A stretch of 64,000 bases of DNA from CAYOHG01 sp964465125 (GTDB lineage Bacteria; Planctomycetota; Phycisphaerae; UBA1845; Fen-1342). The notes under the pieces are model-generated. The model was given only the letters and a program-made list of their open reading frames with translations, searched no databases and was not told where the DNA came from. Both the position numbers and the translations under genes were made by a program. This document shows, in pieces, positions 18,213 through 27,283 of this stretch; positions within the stretch are counted from its first letter, which is position 1, and the number at the start of each line of letters is the position of its first letter. The stretch spans positions 25,251-89,250 of the forward strand of contig CAYXIO010000009.1 in assembly GCA_964465125.1 (NCBI GenBank). The letters run 5' to 3'.

Positions 18213-19592
18213 ATGGGGGCGCGCGCCGTTCGAAATGTTGTTGTGCTGACACTCTACCTGTCGGTCGTTCACCTGGCCTGGTCGCAGACACCGTGCGGCA
18301 GTCCGGGCCCGGACGTGATCGTCAGCGATCTCTTCGGCTACGTGGGCTACGGGAACGTGGGTAACATCGCCGCGCTGTCGTTCGGCACCACGTCCTGCAA
18401 CGTCGGCGATACGCCGGTGTCGTGGGAAGAGCACAGCAGTCAGCATCCCGTGATCGGTCAGAACATGTTCCGGCTCCTGGACGGGCGATTCGAACAGATC
18501 GGGCAGGCCTGGCTGAAGCACGGCTTCGCGTCGCTCAACCAGGAGCTCTGCGGCTGCGACTGCCTGAATCCGGGCACCTACGCGCTGCTGGGCGTGGGCT
18601 GCTCCGACCCGTACGACGCCAGCCTCAACGGCGTGCAGGGCGGATTGGGGCCGAAGTTCGAAGTTAATCCACACACCGGGGCGTTCCCCTGGCCCTTTAC
18701 GGCCGCCGGGCAGGTGGGCAATGCGATCTACAAACGGCTGCAAGTCGCGACTGCCGACCTGGACCCCGCGCTGAACCCGGATGCGGTCTACTTCATCGAG
18801 GGGCAATACGTGGCACCGGATGACGCCGGGGCCGGCAACGGGAATAACAACGCGTCCCACCGCCAGGTCGTGCCGTTCTGGGAAGGAAACAAGTGGCGCC
18901 TGTCCTACACCGGCATGCCGCCGACCCAGGCCGAGCGCCCGGCCATCATGGCCTGGTCCGACCGCGATCCCGAGGTGCAGGTGGCCCAGGTGCAGATTCC
19001 CAACGAGGGTCTGCTGATCCTGGCGGCGCGGGCGACGTACCTCGGCAACGGCGTCTATCACTACGAATACGCGCTGCACAACCTGAACTCGGACCGGGCG
19101 GTCGGCGCGTTCAACGTGCCGATCCCCGACGGGATCGCGCCTGGGAACTTCGGGTTCCACGACGTTTCGTACCACAGCGGCGAGCCGTTTGACGGCACCG
19201 ACTGGGCCGCCGCCGTGGTCGGCACCCAGCTCACCTGGTCCACCGTCAGCTACGACGTCAACCCGGACGCCAACGCGCTGCGCTGGGGCACGCTGTACAA
19301 CTTCCGCTTCGACGCTTTCAGCTCGCCGGGCACCGGCAACCTCAAGATCAATCTGTTCAAGCCCGGCACGCCCGGAACCGTCTCCGCCCTCATGGTCGCG
19401 CCGGCGCCGCCGCTGATCGGCGACCTGAACGGCGACTGCCTGGTCGACCTGACCGACCTGTCGACGATGCTGGTGAACTTCGGCGGGTCCGGCGGGATGG
19501 TCTATGGGGAAGGCGACGTCGATGGCGACGGCGACATCGACCTCGACGATCTCTCGGCGCTGCTGGTCAACTTCGGCTCGGGCTGCGTCTGA
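18213..19592 (+). CDS. Secreted protein with C-terminal dockerin-like EF-hands
   Basis: 459 residues from the ATG at 18213 preceded by GGGAGGG. A signal peptide (MGARAVRNVVVLTLYLSVVH, cleaved after AWS-QT) is followed by a large unrecognised domain with Cys-rich motif LNQELCGCDCLNPGTYALLG near residue 110, Asp-rich beta-strand segments, and YEYALHNLNSDRAVGAFNVP, a motif seen in planctomycete hypothetical proteins. The last 65 residues have two EF-hand repeats: GDLNGDCLVDLTDLSTMLVN and DVDGDGDIDLDDLSALLVNF. This matches the tail at 1894-2319, so both may use the same export or anchoring route. No enzyme motif is seen. Confidence 0.82.
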   Translation: MGARAVRNVVVLTLYLSVVHLAWSQTPCGSPGPDVIVSDLFGYVGYGNVGNIAALSFGTTSCNVGDTPVSWEEHSSQHPVIGQNMFRLLDGRFEQIGQAWLKHGFASLNQELCGCDCLNPGTYALLGVGCSDPYDASLNGVQGGLGPKFEVNPHTGAFPWPFTAAGQVGNAIYKRLQVATADLDPALNPDAVYFIEGQYVAPDDAGAGNGNNNASHRQVVPFWEGNKWRLSYTGMPPTQAERPAIMAWSDRDPEVQVAQVQIPNEGLLILAARATYLGNGVYHYEYALHNLNSDRAVGAFNVPIPDGIAPGNFGFHDVSYHSGEPFDGTDWAAAVVGTQLTWSTVSYDVNPDANALRWGTLYNFRFDAFSSPGTGNLKINLFKPGTPGTVSALMVAPAPPLIGDLNGDCLVDLTDLSTMLVNFGGSGGMVYGEGDVDGDGDIDLDDLSALLVNFGSGCV

Positions 19593-19601
19593 GCCCGGCA
19601 A

Positions 19602-20162
19602 TCACGCGGGCGACAGGAGCCAGAGAAACTCCGCGTTTCCGCCGTGACCCAAGAGCGGGCTAGCGCACTCGGCGATGAGCTTCCAGCCCACGTCCGCGAC
19701 GTCCGCGCGAACGCTCTCCAGTACGTCGTCGACGCGATCGGCGCGCAACACGCCGCGGCGCAGCCAGTCGCGCGGCGACTCGTAGTGCGGCTTGACGAGC
19801 GTGATGCACCGGCCGGTCGGCGAGAGGCAGCGCCGCGCCGCCGGCAGCACCAGCCGCTGGGCCGTCCAGCCGACGTCGATCGTGACCAGCTCGGCCTGCT
19901 CGGGACATTCCCAGTGCAGGGCGTTGCAGCGCTCCTGCACCACGACGCGCGCGTCCTCGCGCAGCTTTAGATCGAGCACACCCCGGCCCGGCTCGACGGC
20001 GTATACGCGCCGCGCGCCGTGCCGAAGCAGGCAATCGACGAAACCGCCCGCGTGGCTGCCCAGGTCGACGCACACCCAGCCTTCTGGCCGGACGTCGAAC
20101 GCCTGCAATGCCGCCGCCAACTTCTCTCCGCTGCGCGATAGGTAAGTGCGAGGTGTATTCAC
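19602..20162 (-). CDS. TlyA/FtsJ-like SAM methyltransferase lacking the S4 domain
   Basis: 186 residues starting at a GTG (20162) that overlaps the preceding gene's TGA as GTGA. N-terminal YLSRSGEKLAAALQAF matches the linker after the S4 domain of TlyA-type rRNA 2'-O-methyltransferases; then WVCVDLGSHAGGFVDCLLRH (SAM motif I), VYAVEPGRGVLDLKLR, LVTIDVGWTAQRLVLPAA and CITLVKPHYE (catalytic Lys region). The S4 RNA-binding domain (about 60 residues) that normally precedes this is absent and is not encoded just upstream. It should still be an RNA methyltransferase, but the target is uncertain. Confidence 0.75.
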   Translation of the reverse strand: MNTPRTYLSRSGEKLAAALQAFDVRPEGWVCVDLGSHAGGFVDCLLRHGARRVYAVEPGRGVLDLKLREDARVVVQERCNALHWECPEQAELVTIDVGWTAQRLVLPAARRCLSPTGRCITLVKPHYESPRDWLRRGVLRADRVDDVLESVRADVADVGWKLIAECASPLLGHGGNAEFLWLLSPA

Positions 20163-20779
20163 GGATGAATCGGGTGGCGTTCGGCGATCACCCAGGCCCC
20201 GGTGACGGTCCGTTCGACAATCAGCCAGTCGTAGCTCGCGCGGAATTCGATGCCCGAGTCGTCGATGCGAACAATCAGGCTGCCCGCCACATCGCCCAGC
20301 GGCAGCCCGCCGCGGCTCAGGCGCATGCGCTGCACGTTGTCCGTCGTCAGGATGAGGGTGCGCGGCGCGCGCTGCTCGATGTGGATCGACGGCGGATGGC
20401 TGGGGCCAGCGACCGCGAGGATGGTCGTGCCTGTGGGCGCCTCCGGAAGTGCTGGTTCCGGGCGCTGCGGCTGCCGTTCAGGCCGGGGCCGCGGAGGTTC
20501 GGGCGCTTGCGCGACAGGCGGCTCGGTCTGGGCCGGCGGCGCGGCCTGCGCAGGCCGGGGCTGCTGAGGCGGGGGACTCGTGGACTCGCGCTGCTGCGAA
20601 GGGGATTCGGGTGCAGGTTTGGCCGCGCTCGCATTCGGTGCCGACGGCTGTCGCACGGCTGCTTCCCGGCCCGGCTCGGCCGTGGGTTGCGACGACTGGC
20701 ACCCAGACGACGCCCACAGGAGCAGCAGGCAGCCCGCGCAGCCCAGCCAACGATTCACGACCGGATGCACATGGCTCAT
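20159..20779 (-). CDS. Proline-rich lipoprotein of unknown function
   Basis: 206 residues. Lipoprotein signal with the lipobox LWASSGC (Cys about 27), a long Pro/Gln/Ala-rich linker (about 30-125, e.g. QPRPAQAAPPAQTEPPVAQ), and a compact C-terminal domain of about 80 residues: TTILAVAGPSHPPSIHIEQR, ...LTTDNVQRMRLSRGGLPLGD... IRIDDSGIEF. The C-terminal part is unrecognised. The stop overlaps the start of the methyltransferase gene by 4 bases, so the two are translationally coupled. The linker may span the periplasm or peptidoglycan. Confidence 0.65.
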   Translation of the reverse strand: MSHVHPVVNRWLGCAGCLLLLWASSGCQSSQPTAEPGREAAVRQPSAPNASAAKPAPESPSQQRESTSPPPQQPRPAQAAPPAQTEPPVAQAPEPPRPRPERQPQRPEPALPEAPTGTTILAVAGPSHPPSIHIEQRAPRTLILTTDNVQRMRLSRGGLPLGDVAGSLIVRIDDSGIEFRASYDWLIVERTVTGAWVIAERHPIHP

Positions 20780-20824
20780 GGCGCGACCCTCTCAGGCCCC
20801 GACCATTCTACCCCGCCGCAGCGG

Positions 20825-22585
20825 CTACGGTGCGGCTTCCTGCGTTGCGGCTGCGGCTTGCGACGCCGGCTCGGTCGCTGCCGGCGGCGCCAGGTCGGCA
20901 CGCTGGAGCACGAAGATGTTGTCGTCCTCCGTGGCCATCATCTCGAGGACGCGGTACTTCTCCTGTAGCCAGGTGCCCATCCACTTGCCGAGCCAGTCCG
21001 GTGCCTCCGGCGCGCCCTGGCCGGTGATCCAGTAGTAGTCATTGGCCGAGATGATGAAACACGCCGGCGGATGGGTCTTCAGCTCGTCCTGAATCTCGCG
21101 GCGGATCAGCTCGACCTGAGGATGTGTCTTGATCTGTCCGATCTTCTCGTTGGTGAAGTAGCGGCAGGTGGATTCGCGTCGGGCCGCGAGATACACGCCG
21201 GGGAAGTAGCCCCAGGCGTACAGCGTCTCGCCCGGAGGGGTCAGGGCCGCGACGCGCTTGCCCAGCGCCTCCTGCCCGCTGTCCTGCCAACGCCAGCGGC
21301 CGTCCTTGTACTCGGGCTGCCGCCACCACCAGACCAGCGAAGCCGCCTCCTTCTGCCGAACGAACGCGTCATACGCGAAGTAGGCCATTGCCACGAACGC
21401 GGCGCAGACCCAGCCGCGCTGCTCCAGCCTTCGGACCAGGCTCAGCTCGGTCTTGATCACGTTCAGCAGGTACGCGCCGAAGAGCAGCAGCGGCGGAAGC
21501 GTCGGCACGAGGTAGTGCCGGAAGTAGTGCGGGCTGACGCAGGCGCCGTAAAACGAGACGACGAACCAGATGCCGAAGAGCGGCATGTAGCGCGGGCAGG
21601 CCGGCCGGAACGCGGTCAGCGGCTGTTCGATCTCGCGCGGGCGCAGCAGCGGTCGCACGCGCCAGAGCGTCGCATGAATGGCGGCGGCGGCGGCCATCAA
21701 GTAGGGCAGCGTCAGGATCGGGAACAGGTGCTGGGTCAGGAAGTGCCGGTTGACCCAGGTGTCGACCCAGCGGCTGCGGCCGATGTCGAAATAGGCCCGG
21801 TTGAAGACGACGACAGCGCGGTACGCCTCGGCCAAGGCGCCTTCGGAGGCAAGCAGCAGCGCCCCGGCGCCGACGGCCCCGAGCGCCCCGGTCAGCAGCA
21901 GCAGGCAGCGCCGCAGGCCGAACTTCCAGGACAGGTCGCGCGTCAGCACGAGAAGGATCGTGTGCAGTCCCATCGAGCCCCAGGCGGCGAGCCCGACCTG
22001 TTTGTACAGAAACGCGATCCCGCACAAAAACCCGCTCAGCAGCCAGAGCCAGTTGCGGTCGCGGGCGCAGCCGCGGACGTAGCACAGGACCGCCGCCAGC
22101 TCGAACGCAACGAGAAACGTCTCCGTGCGGTTGGCGCCGCCCTGGTAGTAGATGTGCGTCATGTAGAAGCTGGCCAGCACCGTCGCCAGCGCCGCGGCGC
22201 CGCGGAAATACACCGATGCGGCGATCGCAAAGAAGCAGGCGTGCGCCGCGAGCACCGCCAGGACGCACAGCACGACCACGCCGGCGTAGTGATCCCCGGT
22301 CAGCCAGAACCCCAGCGCGTTGGTCCAGTAGATGCCCGGCGGCTTGTTGTCCCACACGTCGACGTACACCGTGCCGCCGTGGTTCATCCGCCAGCCGAAG
22401 TACCCGAACATCTGGTCGTCCACGACGTCGACGCGCCAGTGCGCCGCGACCGTCGAGAGCACCAGCATCGGCAGCATCGCCAGGATCATGACCCCCAGCA
22501 GCAGCGGCAGCGGCGTCGCGGGCGCCGTTTGCGGGTTCGGCGTCAGCAGCGGGGGGGCGTTCGGCGTCGAGTATGGACCGGCCAT
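20825..22585 (-). CDS. GT39-like membrane glycosyltransferase
   Basis: 586 residues from the ATG at 22585. At least nine hydrophobic helices from residue about 30 (LPLLLGVMILAMLPMLVLST) onward. The first periplasmic loop has QMFGYFGWRMNHGGTVYVDV and WDNKPPGIYWTNALG: the acidic and KPPGxY motifs of ArnT/PMT-type dolichyl- or undecaprenyl-phosphate sugar transferases. YYQGGANRTETFLVAFE and FLCGIAFLYKQVGLA also fit. A C-terminal soluble domain of about 150 residues (TPPGETLYAWGYFPGVYLAA) ends in an Ala/Pro-rich tail. It should transfer a sugar from a lipid carrier to lipid or protein in the periplasm; substrates are unknown. Confidence 0.85.
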   Translation of the reverse strand: MAGPYSTPNAPPLLTPNPQTAPATPLPLLLGVMILAMLPMLVLSTVAAHWRVDVVDDQMFGYFGWRMNHGGTVYVDVWDNKPPGIYWTNALGFWLTGDHYAGVVVLCVLAVLAAHACFFAIAASVYFRGAAALATVLASFYMTHIYYQGGANRTETFLVAFELAAVLCYVRGCARDRNWLWLLSGFLCGIAFLYKQVGLAAWGSMGLHTILLVLTRDLSWKFGLRRCLLLLTGALGAVGAGALLLASEGALAEAYRAVVVFNRAYFDIGRSRWVDTWVNRHFLTQHLFPILTLPYLMAAAAAIHATLWRVRPLLRPREIEQPLTAFRPACPRYMPLFGIWFVVSFYGACVSPHYFRHYLVPTLPPLLLFGAYLLNVIKTELSLVRRLEQRGWVCAAFVAMAYFAYDAFVRQKEAASLVWWWRQPEYKDGRWRWQDSGQEALGKRVAALTPPGETLYAWGYFPGVYLAARRESTCRYFTNEKIGQIKTHPQVELIRREIQDELKTHPPACFIISANDYYWITGQGAPEAPDWLGKWMGTWLQEKYRVLEMMATEDDNIFVLQRADLAPPAATEPASQAAAATQEAAP

Positions 22586-22713
22586 GGAGCGCAGGTTATA
22601 CCGGCCGAATCGAGGGGTTGGGAATACCAACCCGCGAATGGCGGCTGTCTCGCGACGAATACGCTCGAGGACGAGTAGCCGCGGAGACGGGCCGTTCATG
22701 CGGAGGACGCAGC

Positions 22714-23673
22714 GTGGCCTTTGCCTGGCAGCGATGCAAGTACGTCGTGTTCACCATGGCGTTGGCGATCCTCGCCGTCATCGTGATTCAGGCTGAGACG
22801 GGCTGCGTCGCCTGGATGGCCCATACGATGATCTCCACACGGCGCGAGGCGCGCGCCGCCGAGGCGCTTCGTGACGCGGATCCCGAGGAGCTGCGTCGGC
22901 GCGGAGTGGCGATGCAGTTTCGCGTCGACGCCGGCCCGCCGCCCGCCTCGCTGATCGTGTGGGTGGTCGATCCGCCGCAGTTGCCGCCGCGCGGCACGAT
23001 TCTCTTCGTGCACGGCCTGTCCGATCGCAAAGAGACCATGACGGTCACGGCGCAGAGCCACGCGGCGCGCGGCTATCGCGGCGTCACGCTGGATCTGCGC
23101 GGACAGGGCGAATCGGGCGGGCCGCACCTCGGGTTCGGCGTGCTCGAGTCGCGCGATCTCTCGCAGGTCATCGACGAGCTCGAACGTCGCGGCTTGCTGG
23201 CGGGCAAGCTGGGCGTCTACGGCTGTTCCTACGGGGCGGCGGTCGCCGTGCAGGTGGCGGGCCGCGACCCGCGCGTCGCCGCGTGCGTGGCCATCTCGCC
23301 GTTCTCGTCGATGCGCGAGGTCGTGTTTCAACACGCCCGCAATTGCTGTCGGCTGGACTTGCTGGCGGGCGCGCGGCGGATCGACGAGGCGATCGCGCTG
23401 GCGGGCCGCATCGCGGAGTTTGCTCCGCAGGAGGCGTCGGCACGGGACGCGGCGGCGACCTCCGCGGCGCACTTCCTGCTCTTCGCCGGCCGGAACGACA
23501 CGACCGTGCCGTGGCAGCAGACCGACGCGATCGCGCAAGCCGCGCCGCAGCGCAGCCGGCTGATGCTGGTCGACGGGGAGGATCACACCACGCTCACGCG
23601 CGATCGAACGGGCGTCATCTGGCGCGAAGCGACGGGGTGGTTCGATCAGTGGCTCACACCGTCAGCCCCTTGA
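22714..23673 (+). CDS. Membrane-anchored alpha/beta hydrolase
   Basis: 319 residues from a GTG at 22714, chosen because GGAGG sits 7 bases upstream and a membrane anchor (VVFTMALAILAVIVIQAE) follows. Alpha/beta hydrolase: oxyanion strand ILFVHGLSDRKETM, nucleophile elbow GVYGCSYGAAVAVQ (Ser), Asp in LLFAGRNDTTVPWQ and His in LVDGEDHTTLTRD. RGQGESGG is typical of lysophospholipase/esterase-like members. It may be a serine esterase or lipase facing the periplasm; the substrate is unknown. It is divergent from the GT39 gene with a 128-base gap. Confidence 0.82.
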   Translation: MAFAWQRCKYVVFTMALAILAVIVIQAETGCVAWMAHTMISTRREARAAEALRDADPEELRRRGVAMQFRVDAGPPPASLIVWVVDPPQLPPRGTILFVHGLSDRKETMTVTAQSHAARGYRGVTLDLRGQGESGGPHLGFGVLESRDLSQVIDELERRGLLAGKLGVYGCSYGAAVAVQVAGRDPRVAACVAISPFSSMREVVFQHARNCCRLDLLAGARRIDEAIALAGRIAEFAPQEASARDAAATSAAHFLLFAGRNDTTVPWQQTDAIAQAAPQRSRLMLVDGEDHTTLTRDRTGVIWREATGWFDQWLTPSAP

Positions 23674-23725
23674 CCCCTCGGCCCGCGTTCCTGCGGGCGG
23701 CGCGCTGGCCCCTTCGTCGCTTCGC

Positions 23726-24466
23726 TCACGCATTCAACTTCATCGCCGTCTGGAGCCGCGCGTCCACGTCGGACCAGTTGACGACGTTTATGAAGGCCTT
23801 GATGTAGTCGCTGCGCTTGTTCTGGTAGTGCAGGTAGTAGGCGTGCTCCCAGACGTCGATCGCGAGCAGCGGGACGACGCCCCAGGCTCCGCAGTTCTGG
23901 TGCTTCTCAGCTTGCAGGACGAGCAGCCGCTGGGCCAGCGGCTCGTAGCCGAGCAGGCCCCAGCCGCTGCCCTGCACCTGCTGCGCGGCGGCCTGGAAGT
24001 GCCCGCGGAAGGCGTCCATCGAGCCGAAGTCGCGTTGGATCAGCCCGCCGATCTGGCTGTCCGCCGGCGGGTCGCCGCCGCCGTCCTTGCGCATGTTGCT
24101 CCAGAAGATGGTGTGCAGCACGTGGCCCGAGAGGTTGAAGGAGAGCGCGTCGGTCAGCGCGCGCACTTTCTGGATCGACTCGCCGCCTGCCCGGCGGACC
24201 TCGGCCAGCTCGGCCAGCGCCGCGTTCGCGCCCTTCACGTATCCCGCGTGGTGAATGTCGTGATGGAGCTTCATCGTGGCGGTGTCAATGTGCGGCTCGA
24301 GGTCGGCGTAGTCGTACGGCAGCGGCGGCAGGCTGTAGGGTCCGTCCGCCGTCGGATGCGCACCGCCGCCGGCCGCCTGCGCGAGTGCCGCGTCGGCACC
24401 CATCACCAGCCATCCGCCGATGGCGGCGGAACCGCTCAGAATCGCTCGTCGCGTGCATTGGTCCAT
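23726..24466 (-). CDS. sod: Tat-exported Mn/Fe superoxide dismutase
   Basis: 246 residues. The N-terminus MDQCTRRAILSGSAAIGGWL looks like a Tat-type signal (two Arg before a moderately hydrophobic stretch). The mature part is a full Fe/Mn SOD: first metal His in MKLHHDIHHAGYV, second in LSGHVLHTIFW, Asp and His in LLAIDVWEHAYYLHYQ. A Gln in EKHQNCGAWG occupies the position typical of Mn enzymes, but metal choice cannot be settled from sequence. It dismutates superoxide outside the cytoplasm. It lies downstream of ndk and a cupin gene on the same strand (99-base gap), possibly one transcript. Confidence 0.92.
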   Translation of the reverse strand: MDQCTRRAILSGSAAIGGWLVMGADAALAQAAGGGAHPTADGPYSLPPLPYDYADLEPHIDTATMKLHHDIHHAGYVKGANAALAELAEVRRAGGESIQKVRALTDALSFNLSGHVLHTIFWSNMRKDGGGDPPADSQIGGLIQRDFGSMDAFRGHFQAAAQQVQGSGWGLLGYEPLAQRLLVLQAEKHQNCGAWGVVPLLAIDVWEHAYYLHYQNKRSDYIKAFINVVNWSDVDARLQTAMKLNA

Positions 24467-24565
24467 GAATCGATCTCCCGTGGTTCGTTGCGGCGCGGGC
24501 GCCCCTTGCGCGGACCGGCAGGTCCGACGCCGGCCGCACGCTCAGCGAAACCGTGACACGAGCGG

Positions 24566-24919
24566 CTACTTGCAGCAGTCTTTCGGAGCCGGAATCAGGC
24601 AGATGAACTCGAGCTCTCCGGCGCCGGTGTTTCGAAACTGGTGCTTCTCGTTCGGCGGCACCCAGACGACGTCGCCGGCCTTGACGCGCTGCTCGCCCGC
24701 GGCGCACTTGGCGACGCCTTCGCCGTGGAGGATGAGAATCTCGTGCTCGTAGTCATGCTCGTGGTGCGGCGTGTGTCCACCGGGCGCCACCGCGAAGTGC
24801 CGCATGTGGAAATTCGACGCGCCGTCCTGCGGGCCGACCAGCATGCGCATCCGGGCGCCTTGCGCCCCCGGCATGGTGACCGGGTTCTGCTCGTGCTCCA
24901 CAATCGAACGGACTTTCAT
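24566..24919 (-). CDS. Single-domain cupin protein
   Basis: 117 residues from the ATG at 24919, preceded by AAGGAGG. Small cupin barrel: motif 1 GGHTPHHEHDYEHEILILHG (metal His/His/Glu/His pattern) and motif 2 GDVVWVPPNEKHQFRNTG with the last His. Ends in PKDCCK. Such proteins bind a divalent metal and may be oxygenases, isomerases or sensors; the function here is unknown. Located between ndk (85-base gap) and sod. Confidence 0.85.
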   Translation of the reverse strand: MKVRSIVEHEQNPVTMPGAQGARMRMLVGPQDGASNFHMRHFAVAPGGHTPHHEHDYEHEILILHGEGVAKCAAGEQRVKAGDVVWVPPNEKHQFRNTGAGELEFICLIPAPKDCCK

Positions 24920-25004
24920 GGGCGCCTCCTTCAGCAAGCCGATCGAGGTTTCGGCGGCACGAGCGCCCCCCGGCGCGTCGGTCGCGCCGGCTGGAGGCGC
25001 AGGC

Positions 25005-25457
25005 TCAGCCGCTCACGATCCAGGTATCTCCCGCGCGCGCGTACGAGACCAGCTCCTCGGACTTGAAGAACAGGTTGATCTCGAAGGCGGCAGTCTCCGG
25101 CGAATCGCTGGCGTGCACCAGGTTGTACTGCTTGTCGAGGCCGAAATCTCCCCGGATCGTCCCGGGGGCCGCCTCGCGGCCGTTGGTCGCGCCCAGCAGG
25201 TTGCGCACCACGCCGATCGCACCCGGACCCTCCAGCACCGCGACGATCACCGGCCCGCTGGTCATGAAGCCGACCAGGTCCTTGTAGAACGGCCGCTCGC
25301 GGTGGACCGCATAGTGCTTCTCGACCTGCTCGCGCGGCGACTTCTGGAGCTTCATCGCGGCCAGCCGAAGCCCCTTGTCCTCGAATCGGGACAGGATTCG
25401 CCCGACCAGCATGCGATGCATGCAGTCCGGCTTGAAGATGATCAGCGTGCGCTCCAT
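25005..25457 (-). CDS. ndk: Nucleoside diphosphate kinase
   Basis: 150 residues from the ATG at 25457 (GGAG upstream). N-terminal MERTLIIFKPDCMHRMLVG, then FYKDLVGFMTSGPVIVAVLE, GATNGREAAPGTIRGDFG and the active-site His in YNLVHASDSPETAAFEI. It transfers the gamma-phosphate among nucleoside di- and triphosphates through a phosphohistidine. Slightly longer than the usual 135-145 residues at the C-terminus. First gene of a likely ndk-cupin-sod run; divergent from the lipoprotein at 25545. Confidence 0.95.
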   Translation of the reverse strand: MERTLIIFKPDCMHRMLVGRILSRFEDKGLRLAAMKLQKSPREQVEKHYAVHRERPFYKDLVGFMTSGPVIVAVLEGPGAIGVVRNLLGATNGREAAPGTIRGDFGLDKQYNLVHASDSPETAAFEINLFFKSEELVSYARAGDTWIVSG

Positions 25458-25544
25458 ATTCACTCCGCCAGCGGGCCGCGTTTGATCTTTAACGCGATTG
25501 TAGCGAAACTGGCGGGCAAGATCATGCACCCGGAATGAAGCCCC

Positions 25545-26486
25545 ATGAATCGAGTCGTCGGCCTGCTTCTGACCGCGCTGCTGCTCGCCACGGGAGGCTG
25601 CGCGGCAGCCGGTCGAGCGCTCTCGCCGCCGCAACGCGCCGTCCAGGCGGCGGCGGAGCCGATCCTCAAGCTCGACCCGCAGGCGGATTGGACGGCGGCG
25701 TTCAATCAACTGGTCGAGATCGGCCCGGAAGCGCTCGACTGGCTGATGATGCAACCGCCGATGACCCGCCCGGTCGCGCCCGATGATCTGCGGGCGATGG
25801 TGCACCATTCGCTGGTCCGGCTGCTCAGTGAGCCGCGCAGCGCACCGAAGCTGAGCATTCTGTGTCTGGACACGACCGGCGGATTGCTGTCCTTCGAGCC
25901 CAAGGTCCGTGGCCGCGCGCTGGGCCCGGTGTATCAGCCGTCGCCGCAACCCCCGCGCCGCTGGCACGACCTGTACACCGCGGAATTCGACCACGCGCTG
26001 GGCCGCGAGGCCGACGCCGAGCGCGATCGTCGGTCCCTGCTCGACTGGTACGGCCAGCGCCGACGCGACCGCCTGGCGGCCTGGGGCGCGACGCGCCTGT
26101 CGCCGCGCTTTGAACACGTCGTGCTGCTGCTGCGCCGGCGTCCGGCGAACCTCTGGACGTTTGATCCGCACGACGCCGTCACGCTCTGCTCCGCGGCACA
26201 ATCCGACCCGCCCGCGATGCTCAAGCACAGCACCTACGATTACAACGTCGTGCGGTCGGCGTGCATCTGGCTGGGTTCCTCCAGCCGCGATCAGCAGCGC
26301 ATGCAGTTGATCGAGCTGCTGGCGAGCCCGAACGAGACGGTGGCGTACAACGCCAGGTTCGCGCTTCAGTTCTGCCCCGATCCGCGTATCCGCGAAGTGC
26401 TCGATCGGTATAATCGATCAGAACCTCCGCCGCCGACGCATGAGCCGGAGCCGCGGGAAGATTCCAAGGCACCGTGGTCGCTTTGA
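25545..26486 (+). CDS. Lipoprotein of unknown function
   Basis: 313 residues with a clear lipoprotein signal (LLLTALLLATGGC, Cys about 19). The mature part begins with helical WTAAFNQLVEIGPEALDWLM, has many Arg and Trp in the middle, and ends with VRSACIWLGSSSRDQQRMQL ... NETVAYNARFALQFC, which reads like one or two HEAT-type helical repeats and suggests a protein-binding role. No enzyme motif. Downstream a membrane protein gene follows in the same direction. Confidence 0.65.
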   Translation: MNRVVGLLLTALLLATGGCAAAGRALSPPQRAVQAAAEPILKLDPQADWTAAFNQLVEIGPEALDWLMMQPPMTRPVAPDDLRAMVHHSLVRLLSEPRSAPKLSILCLDTTGGLLSFEPKVRGRALGPVYQPSPQPPRRWHDLYTAEFDHALGREADAERDRRSLLDWYGQRRRDRLAAWGATRLSPRFEHVVLLLRRRPANLWTFDPHDAVTLCSAAQSDPPAMLKHSTYDYNVVRSACIWLGSSSRDQQRMQLIELLASPNETVAYNARFALQFCPDPRIREVLDRYNRSEPPPPTHEPEPREDSKAPWSL

Positions 26487-26572
26487 CCCGTTCTGAGGCA
26501 AGCGGATCGTCCCAACGAGGTCGCGGTCGCGCTCATGCCAGCGCCTGAGCCGTGCAAGGGAGCGCCGTCTCC

Positions 26573-27283
26573 ATGAGTTGGCTACGGATTGTCGTCGGCG
26601 CGGTCGCGCTCGGATTGTCCGCCGCGGGCGCGTCCTACTTCTTCGGCGGTTTCCAGGTTCGCGAGTTGCAGGAGAAGGTTGGTCGGCTTGAAGACGAGAA
26701 GGCCGAGTTGATCGAATACGCGAGGCGGCTCAGCGCGTCGCGGCGCGTCGCGCAGGTCGAGGCGCTGCATCAGCGCACCGACGGCGACGGCCATGTGGTC
26801 ACCACCCTGCTCTGGCAGGAGATCGGCAGCAATGGAATCCTGGGCAAGCCGGTCGCGCTCGAGGCGGTCGGGCGTCAGGTGTACTTCGAAGCGCTCGTGA
26901 TCAAGTTCGAGCCGCAGTACGTCGGCGCCGGCGACAACGAGCGCGGTGCGAGTCTGGCGCTCTTCCGTCGGATATTCGGCGATCAGCAGACGCCGCAGTC
27001 CGCCGACGAGCTCGATCGCTCATCGCGACCGCCGCTCGATGATCCGCGCGTCGCGAATCCGTTACACGACCGACTTTGGGAATTGTTCTGGGAGTTGGTG
27101 GACGATCCGAAGTTGGCGACGAAGTATGGCGTTCGCGTGGCGCAGTGCGAGGCGCCGGCGGTTCCTGTTAAACCGGGCGATCTCTGGGAGATTCGCCTGG
27201 ATGCCGTCGGCAGCCTGAATATCAAGAAGCTAGGCAGCCGAATCATTCCGGTCGAAGCATCGAGTGCGCAATCCGAGCCGTGA
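26573..27283 (+). CDS. Membrane-anchored coiled-coil protein, unknown function
   Basis: 236 residues from the ATG at 26573. One N-terminal membrane helix (IVVGAVALGLSAAGASYFFG), a short coiled coil (VRELQEKVGRLEDEKAELIE), then a soluble domain with HVVTTLLWQEIGSNGILGKP and LHDRLWELFWELVDDPKLAT, and a C-terminal PGDLWEIRLDAVGSLNIKKL. Not recognised. An in-frame GTG at 26552 is an alternative start. Probably a periplasm-facing structural protein. Confidence 0.6.
   Translation: MSWLRIVVGAVALGLSAAGASYFFGGFQVRELQEKVGRLEDEKAELIEYARRLSASRRVAQVEALHQRTDGDGHVVTTLLWQEIGSNGILGKPVALEAVGRQVYFEALVIKFEPQYVGAGDNERGASLALFRRIFGDQQTPQSADELDRSSRPPLDDPRVANPLHDRLWELFWELVDDPKLATKYGVRVAQCEAPAVPVKPGDLWEIRLDAVGSLNIKKLGSRIIPVEASSAQSEP

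Noticed and set aside
21071..22678. 535-codon plus-strand frame opposite the GT39 glycosyltransferase
   Set aside because: Hydrophilic, low-complexity product; the minus-strand frame has clear membrane helices and family motifs.
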